Assembly (NCBI RefSeq): GCF_049856175.1
Contig: NZ_JBNDNA010000005.1
Coordinates: 1-64,000, forward strand
Reading direction: 5' to 3'
Length of the DNA: 64,000 bases
Source: JB111 sp049856175
Lineage (GTDB): Bacteria > Actinomycetota > Actinomycetes > Actinomycetales > Actinomycetaceae
In this document: positions 59,394 through 64,000 of the stretch, piece by piece
Numbering within the stretch: position 1 is the first letter of the stretch
How the letters are laid out: every line of letters starts with the position of its first letter
The notes under the pieces: model-generated
The model's database searches: none
What the model was told of the DNA's origin: nothing
What the model saw: the letters and a program-made list of their open reading frames with translations, nothing else
Position numbers and translations under genes: made by a program

Positions 59394-60287
59394 GTGCAGC
59401 TGACGGCGACGACCTGGCGGGCGCGCGCGGCCGACCACGCCGCCCGCGCGGACGCCTTCACCGCCGGGCACCGCGCGCGGCGCTCCCGCCACGAGAAGCA
59501 CGCGGTGGAGGACTTCCTCTACGAGTACTACCCGTTCAAGCCGGGAAAGGCGCGCCGGTGGCACCCGGGCGTGGGCGTCGAGCTCCTCCCCGACGACGCC
59601 GCGCAGCACGCTCCCGACCTCAGCGAGCGGGCGGCCTGGCGCTGGCACCGGGCGACGCAGCGGGGTGGCGTGGTGCTGGACGCCGGGTCCTTCCTCGCCG
59701 ACCGCGGCGACGGCGTGCGCTGGGTCCACGCCCTGCTCGAGCGCACGGCCGGACGCCCGCCCACGCTCGGCTGCTTCGGCTGGCACGAGTGGGCGATGGT
59801 CTACCGGCAGGAGAAGCACCGCCACCCGCTGCCGCTCCGGCTCGGGCAGGCCGGCACGGACGCCGCCGTCGAGTCGGCGACGATCCGCTGCAGCCACTTC
59901 GACGCGTACCGGTTCTTCACCCCCGACGCCGAACCGCTCAACACGATCAGCCCGACCCGCGAGCGGCAGCTGGAGCTCGACCAGCCCGGCTGCCTGCACG
60001 TGACGATGGACCTGCTCAGATGGGGCCTCACGCTCGGGCCGGCGGTGCCCGGGGAGCTCTTGCTGGACTGCGCGGACCTCGCGCTGGACGTGCGCCGTCT
60101 CGACATGGCCGCGGCCCCGTACGACGTCGCCTCCTACGGCCTGGCGGCGGTGCGCATCGAGGAACCGTCCGGGCGGGCCGAGTACGCCCGCCGCCAACGG
60201 GACATGGCCGAGCGGGCCGCTCCCCTGCGCGCCCGGCTCCTCGACGTCACGACGACGCTGCTCGGCTCTGTCGGCCCGGACGAGTGA
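59394..60287 (+). CDS. Protein of the actinobacterial family labelled 3-methyladenine DNA glycosylase
   Basis: 297 residues. The N-terminal block HEKHAVEDFLYEYYPFKPG and RRWHPGVGV, and the ending with YDVASYGLAAVRIE, are constant in a family often named 3-methyladenine DNA glycosylase in annotations. I see no helix-hairpin-helix or AlkA/Tag motif, so the name has no visible support. Conserved His/Trp/Tyr/Arg residues suggest an enzyme. The stop TGA is part of a GAGTGAGCG repeat. Leaderless promoter at 59381. Confidence 0.75.
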   Translation: MQLTATTWRARAADHAARADAFTAGHRARRSRHEKHAVEDFLYEYYPFKPGKARRWHPGVGVELLPDDAAQHAPDLSERAAWRWHRATQRGGVVLDAGSFLADRGDGVRWVHALLERTAGRPPTLGCFGWHEWAMVYRQEKHRHPLPLRLGQAGTDAAVESATIRCSHFDAYRFFTPDAEPLNTISPTRERQLELDQPGCLHVTMDLLRWGLTLGPAVPGELLLDCADLALDVRRLDMAAAPYDVASYGLAAVRIEEPSGRAEYARRQRDMAERAAPLRARLLDVTTTLLGSVGPDE

Positions 60288-60338
60288 GCGGACTTCTGCT
60301 CGCTCCGGTCCGTGTGGCGAGTGAGCGGGGTTCTGCCC
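60281..60338 (+). repeat. Two GAGTGAGCG repeat copies at the glycosylase-like stop
   Basis: Copies at 60281-60300 (with the stop codon, GCGGAC variant) and 60316-60338 (GCGGGG variant), offset 37 bases. Confidence 0.75.
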
Positions 60339-60371
60339 GTTGCGGAGCGGGTCGCGGTGTCGCGCCGTCCC

Positions 60372-60431
<60 letters not shown>

Positions 60432-60440
<9 letters not shown>

Positions 60441-60516
60441 CAGTCAATCGGGTAACCATCGAGGCAGTCCCCCGGGGGCACTGACTCGATGGTTACCCCA
60501 TTGACTCACCGACCAG
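60432..60516. repeat. 85-bp foldable intergenic element, copy B
   Basis: Arms at 60441-60468 and 60480-60507 are inverted repeats with 25 of 28 matches, separated by a C5G5-containing tip. It aligns end to end with copy A at 39154-39239. Confidence 0.65.
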
Positions 60517-60548
60517 TCCGAGCCGGCGACGGGCACGACGACGGCGAA

Positions 60549-60588
60549 GGGCGGGCCCCGCACCCCCATCAGGGTGCGGGGCCCGCCC
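60549..60588. terminator. First terminator-like hairpin of the 60.5 kb island
   Basis: A perfect 17-bp GC stem (60549-60565 with 60572-60588) on a 6-base loop. Confidence 0.85.
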
Positions 60589-60594
60589 GTCAGG

Positions 60595-60630
60595 TGAGCG
60601 CCGCCCGGACCGAGATCCGGGCGGCGCTCA
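60595..60630. terminator. Second terminator-like hairpin of the 60.5 kb island
   Basis: A perfect 15-bp stem on a 6-base loop, 6 bases from the first hairpin. Tandem hairpins would end both the GH3 and the + strand transcripts. Confidence 0.85.
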
Positions 60631-60640
60631 TCCGTGGAGC

Positions 60641-60660
60641 GGAAGTCCGCTCACTCGCGA
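60641..60660 (-). repeat. GAGTGAGCG repeat copy after the GH3 gene
   Basis: A minus-strand copy, GCGGAC variant, 22 bases after the GH3 stop; it also forms the small palindrome GAGCGGA-AG-TCCGCTC. Confidence 0.7.
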
Positions 60661-60681
60661 ACTATCGGCACCAGCTCCTGG

Positions 60682-63600
60682 TCAGCGGCGGACTCCGAGT
60701 GTGGCGGAGCCGTCGCCGTTCCAGTCACCGACGAACACCTCGTCGCCGGCCCGGCCGTAGCGGACCTCGATGTCGGCCCACCCACCGGTCAGGCTGTTCG
60801 ACACCAGGTACAGGTTCCCGCGACGCGAGGCGAACGTGTCCGCCCCATCACCGTCCCAGTCCCCCACGAGCACCTGATCACCGGCCCGCCCGTAGTCGAA
60901 CTGAGCATCCGCCCAACCCGAGGACAGGCTGTTGGACACGTAGTAGGTGTTCCCCCGGCGCACCGCGAACGAGTCCGCACCATCGGCGTCGTAGTCACCC
61001 ACCAGCACCTGGTCATCCGCCCGGCCGTAATCCAGCTCGGCCTCCGCATTCCCACCAGACAGGGAGTTGGTGAGGAAGTAGCTGTTCCCACGACGCACCG
61101 CGAACGAATCCGCGCCGTCACCGTCCCAGTCACCCACCAGCACCGTGTCGGATGCACGACCAAACGTCAGCTCCACATCCGCGTTGCCCCCGTACAGGTT
61201 GTTCGACAGGAAGTAGGCATTCCCACGCCGGACTGCGAGCGTGTCGCTGCCGTCGCCGTCCCAGTCACCGACCAGGACCTCGTCGCCCGGGCGACCGAAG
61301 GAGAACTCGTGGTCCGCCCAGATCCCCCAACCATCGTTGAGGTAGAACCCACGACCCGGCGTCGGCGGCACCGGCTCACCAGGCTCACCCGGCTCCTCCG
61401 GGTGCTCCTCCTCGTAGGTGAGGCCGTGGCCGAACGGGTACAGGGCGCCGTCGGTGGTCTCGTCGTAGCCCGGTGCGTCGGTGTCCTGCTCGACGATCGC
61501 CTCCGGCGTGCCGGCCAGGGCGAACGGCATCCGGCCCTGCGGCGCGTGCTCGCCCGTGAGGACGTCCATCAGCGCGGTGTCGGTCACGCCGAAGCCGGCG
61601 AGGATGGCACCGGCGTCACGCAGGCCGCTGGCCTCGTCGAGCACGTAGGGCTGACGGAAGTAGACCTGCAGGACGACCTGGCTCGGGTCGTCGACCTCGG
61701 CCATGACCTCCTGGATGGTCTCCAGCGAGGGGGTCACCTCCCAGGACTCGGCCGCCTCCATGCCGGTGAAGTCGAGGGTGTCCGACTCCCAGGGGTAGGC
61801 GCCGCCGAAGCGCAGACCGTCGTCGGTGCAGCCGTCGGTCCCGTGCGTGACGCAGGCATCCGCCGCGCCCCTCAGACTCTGGCCGTCCAGGCCCTCGATG
61901 CCCGCGATGATGCTCGGGTTGACGCCGTGCTCGGGGTTGAGGCCGAAGCCGTCGCTGTTGCTGACGTAGTCGCTGCCGTCGGCGCTGGCGGTCATGGAGA
62001 TGAGCACGTAGTCGCTGTCTTCGGCGCTGGGCCGCTCCTCGCCCTCCTCGACGTTGCCGTCGGTGACGTCGAAGCCGTACTCGGCGACGGTCTCCTCGGT
62101 GAAGTCACCGAGGATGTAGACGTCGGAGTCCGGCTGGAGCGGCAGCACCGGGCCCTCCTCGGTCTCCTGGTTCTCCAGGAGCACGAGCGAGTCGCGCTGC
62201 TGCTCCAGGCCGACCTCGCGGTGTGCCTCGTTGCCGATCGTCGCGGTGGCGACGTCCGGGTCGACGTAGGGGTCCTCGAACAGGCCCATGCGGAACATCG
62301 GCTCGAGGAGCCGCTCGGCGGCCTCGTTCACGCGCTCCTCGCTGACGAGGCCGTCCTCGACGAGGTCGGTGATCACTGTGACGTCGCTGAAGCCGGACAG
62401 GGTGTCGGTGCCGCCGTTGATGGCCGCCGCGACGCGCTCCGGCACGGTCGCGTCCTCGAGGCCCCAGGCACGGTCGTTGATGATGCCCGTGTCGGAGTTG
62501 ACGTAGCCGCCGAAACCGAGCTGGTCGCGCAGCAGCCCGTTGACGATGGAGTCGGAGAAGGCGAAGCCCGTCAGCGGGTAGTTCTCGTCCTCGTTGCCCA
62601 CCTCGGGCACGTCCACCGGGATGCCGTAGTACGGCATGATCGAGGAGACACCCGCGTCGATGGCCGCCTCGAAGGGCAGCATGTGCTCCTCGAAGAGTCC
62701 CTGGGGGTAGACCTGCGCCTTGCCGAACGCGTAGTGCGGGTCGAGGCCCAGCTCCTGCGGACCGCCGCCCGGGAAGTGCTTGAGCGTGAGCGCGACCCGG
62801 GTCTCCGGGCTCAGCGCCAAGCCGTTCTCGCTGTCAGCCGGGATCTCGCCCTGCAGCGTCCCGACGAGCGTCGACATGATCGCCGCCGCGTGCTGGGCGT
62901 CCTCGGTGAAGGTCTCGTGGGTGCGGTACCAGCGAGGCTCGGTGGAGAGGTCCGCCATGTAGCCGTACATGCCGCGCAGGCCGATCGAGGCCCATTCGTC
63001 GCCCATGACCTCGGCGAACTCCTCGACCACCGCCATGTCGCCCGTCGTCGGGTCCTCACCAGTCGCTGCGGCCTCGGCGCCGAGGGAGGCCGCCGCGATG
63101 CCGGCCTCCTTGGGGAACGCGGTGAACGCGCCAGCCGACTCGTTGATGCCCGCGCGGGCGTCGGGGTCGATGTGGTTCCGGGCGTTCGACTTGAACAGCG
63201 ACGGGATGCCGAGCCTGGTCGACTCGGACATCTCCTGGACGGTGTTCGTGAAGGTCGCCGCCTCCGCGGGCGTGACGGTGGTGGAGGCCTGGAATCCGCC
63301 ACCCGCCTCGCCGCACTCGGCGTCCTCCGGGCCGGCCACGGTGTTGCGGAAGATGAACCGGTGCATGTGCTGGTTCTCGATGAAGTCGGTGCCCGACTCC
63401 GGCACGACGCCGCGCACGCCGTCGACGCACGCCGCGTTGAGCGTGTCGATGAGCATGAGTCCGGCGCGCTCCTCGAGCGTCATCTGCGCGACGAGGTCAT
63501 CGGTACGGTCCGCCACGGACAGCCGCCAGTCCTCGTACGGGTCGAGCTCACCGTTGTCGTTGAGGTCGCGGAACTGATACCCGTCGACCTCGATGATCTC

Positions 63601-63783
63601 GGTGGTACGGCTCTCGAGCTCCGGCTGCTCGAACTGGTCCGGCTGCTCGGCAGGAGCCGAGTCGTCCGGTGCCTCCGGCGTAGCGCCGGCACCACCGGCC
63701 AGCGCGACCGTGAGCGTCAGCGGGACGGCCAGCACCGCTCCCAGCACAGCTCACCTACGCCCCTTCTTCGGGGATCTGGACAT
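60682..63783 (-). CDS. Secreted-type GH3 glycoside hydrolase with FG-GAP-like repeats; stop in the signal peptide
   Basis: From the GTG at 63747 the frame gives 1021 residues. An EF-hand-like loop DLNDNGELDPYED (61-73) precedes the GH3 domain with KHFPGGGPQELG (about 323) and nucleophile candidate Asp419 in GFGGYVNSDTG. A second GH3 domain follows, then five 45-residue FG-GAP-like repeats (798-1021). An in-frame ATG with an AGGAGG site at 63783 encodes MSRSPKKGRR and then TGA (63753-63751), followed by AVLGAVLAVPLTLTVALAGG. Read through, this is a textbook signal peptide, so the export start is broken. It acts on beta-glycans or oligosaccharides if exported. Confidence 0.88.
60685..61356 (-). 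repeat. Five 135-bp tandem repeats encoding the GH3 C-terminus
   Basis: Four units encode exactly 45 residues and the first 44. Each has VLVGDWDGDG-type calcium loops followed by AVRRGN and a YxxSNSLxGG strand. The protein ends exactly at a unit boundary. Near-identity at DNA level suggests recent amplification or gene conversion. Confidence 0.9.
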
Positions 63784-63956
63784 CGTGTTCCTCCTGCAGT
63801 CGTCGTCGACCTCGGACGCCGTGCTTGGTCACGGCGCACACCGGCGGGGGCGATCCGTCGTCGGTGTGCCCCTCACCGGTGCGTCGACCATCGCCGGGAG
63901 CGATGGAGCAGGTCACCCGGTTGCCGGATGTTGCCGACGACGACGTTCCTCTGACG
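63784..63956 (-). other. GH3 upstream region
   Basis: 173 bases with the AGGAGG site next to the ATG at 63783. GCACACCG and CGGTGTGC form an 8-bp inverted repeat with an 18-base spacer (about 63827-63870), a possible operator. I see no clear -35/-10 pair and no recognised riboswitch. Confidence 0.4.
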
Positions 63957-64000
63957 CGAGATCGCCCTCCCACCGGCGTACCGGTGGGAGGGCGATCTCG
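63957..64000. terminator. Hairpin at the right edge
   Basis: A perfect 20-bp stem with loop CGTA. It probably ends a minus-strand gene outside the window, upstream of GH3. Confidence 0.85.

Noticed and set aside
63745..63783. TGA in the GH3 signal peptide as a selenocysteine codon
   Set aside because: A Sec residue at this place in a signal peptide has no use, and no selenium genes or clear SECIS structure are visible.
63784..63956. A riboswitch upstream of GH3
   Set aside because: I compared it with the c-di-AMP, c-di-GMP, cobalamin and SAM consensus patterns I know and found no match beyond one short inverted repeat.

Overview
The window is high-GC DNA with dense, mostly overlapping operons. 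Actinobacterial markers include a SAM-IV-type riboswitch, a central RNase E/G with long disordered arms, cydABDC beside a DevS/DosS-like kinase, gltX next to tRNA-Gln and tRNA-Glu, and many -10 boxes that imply leaderless mRNAs. Gene order (nadD/rsfS, proA/proB/obgE/rpmA/rplU/rne, coaD/DUF177/rnc/mutM) fits an actinomycete of the Micrococcales. A Georgenia- or Cellulomonas-like genus is only a guess. Most of the window is core chromosome. The only intact mobile element is an IS481-family element at the left edge, a few bases from the 3' end of tRNA-Ala(GGC).

Layout. 0-1.3 kb: IS481 element. 1.3-8.3 kb: tRNA-Ala, an SDR, then a minus-strand run holding a phosphatase, rsfS, a tail-anchored protein, nadD, a 51-residue membrane microprotein, a PspA-like pair and proA. 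8.4-14.2 kb: thioredoxin; a luciferase-like gene behind a strong promoter, a SAM-IV riboswitch and a Met/Cys-containing leader ORF; then proB, obgE, rpmA and rplU. 14.4-20 kb: a GalT/HIT-like DUF4921 gene convergent with RNase E/G. 20.3-29.9 kb: cytochrome bd oxidase genes cydA, cydB, cydD, cydC, then a DevS/DosS-like kinase, a DUF4260 protein and a DevR/DosR-like regulator; a DosR-like palindrome lies before cydA. 30-32.4 kb: aldo/keto reductase, debris of two SDR genes, and an XRE/MmyB-type regulator. 32.4-36.6 kb: the translationally coupled run rsmD-coaD-DivIVA-like-DUF177-rnc-mutM. 36.7-51.1 kb: an ABC exporter, recG, rpmB, thiL, DUF3515, ddl, an AMIN-like lipoprotein, an acyltransferase, and an ABC exporter transcribed with its own kinase/regulator pair. 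51.4-59.3 kb: murA, leuD, leuC, a divergent IclR regulator, tRNA-Glu x2, tRNA-Gln, gltX and a FAH-family hydrolase. 59.4-64 kb: a protein of the family usually labelled 3-methyladenine DNA glycosylase, and a secreted-type GH3 enzyme with five 45-residue FG-GAP-like repeats.

The least explained signals are not in the coding genes. A short repeat (core GAGTGAGCG..GTTCTGCC) occurs ten times, always in sense orientation in the 3' flank of a gene, and in three cases its TGA is the stop codon. An 85-86 bp foldable element occurs twice, 21 kb apart, each time downstream of that repeat. Several other gene ends, with their stop codons, are tandemly duplicated downstream (proA, cydC, an ABC permease, the FAH gene). 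The GH3 gene has an in-frame TGA inside what would otherwise be a perfect signal peptide. All calls rest on reading the sequence; no database search was possible.
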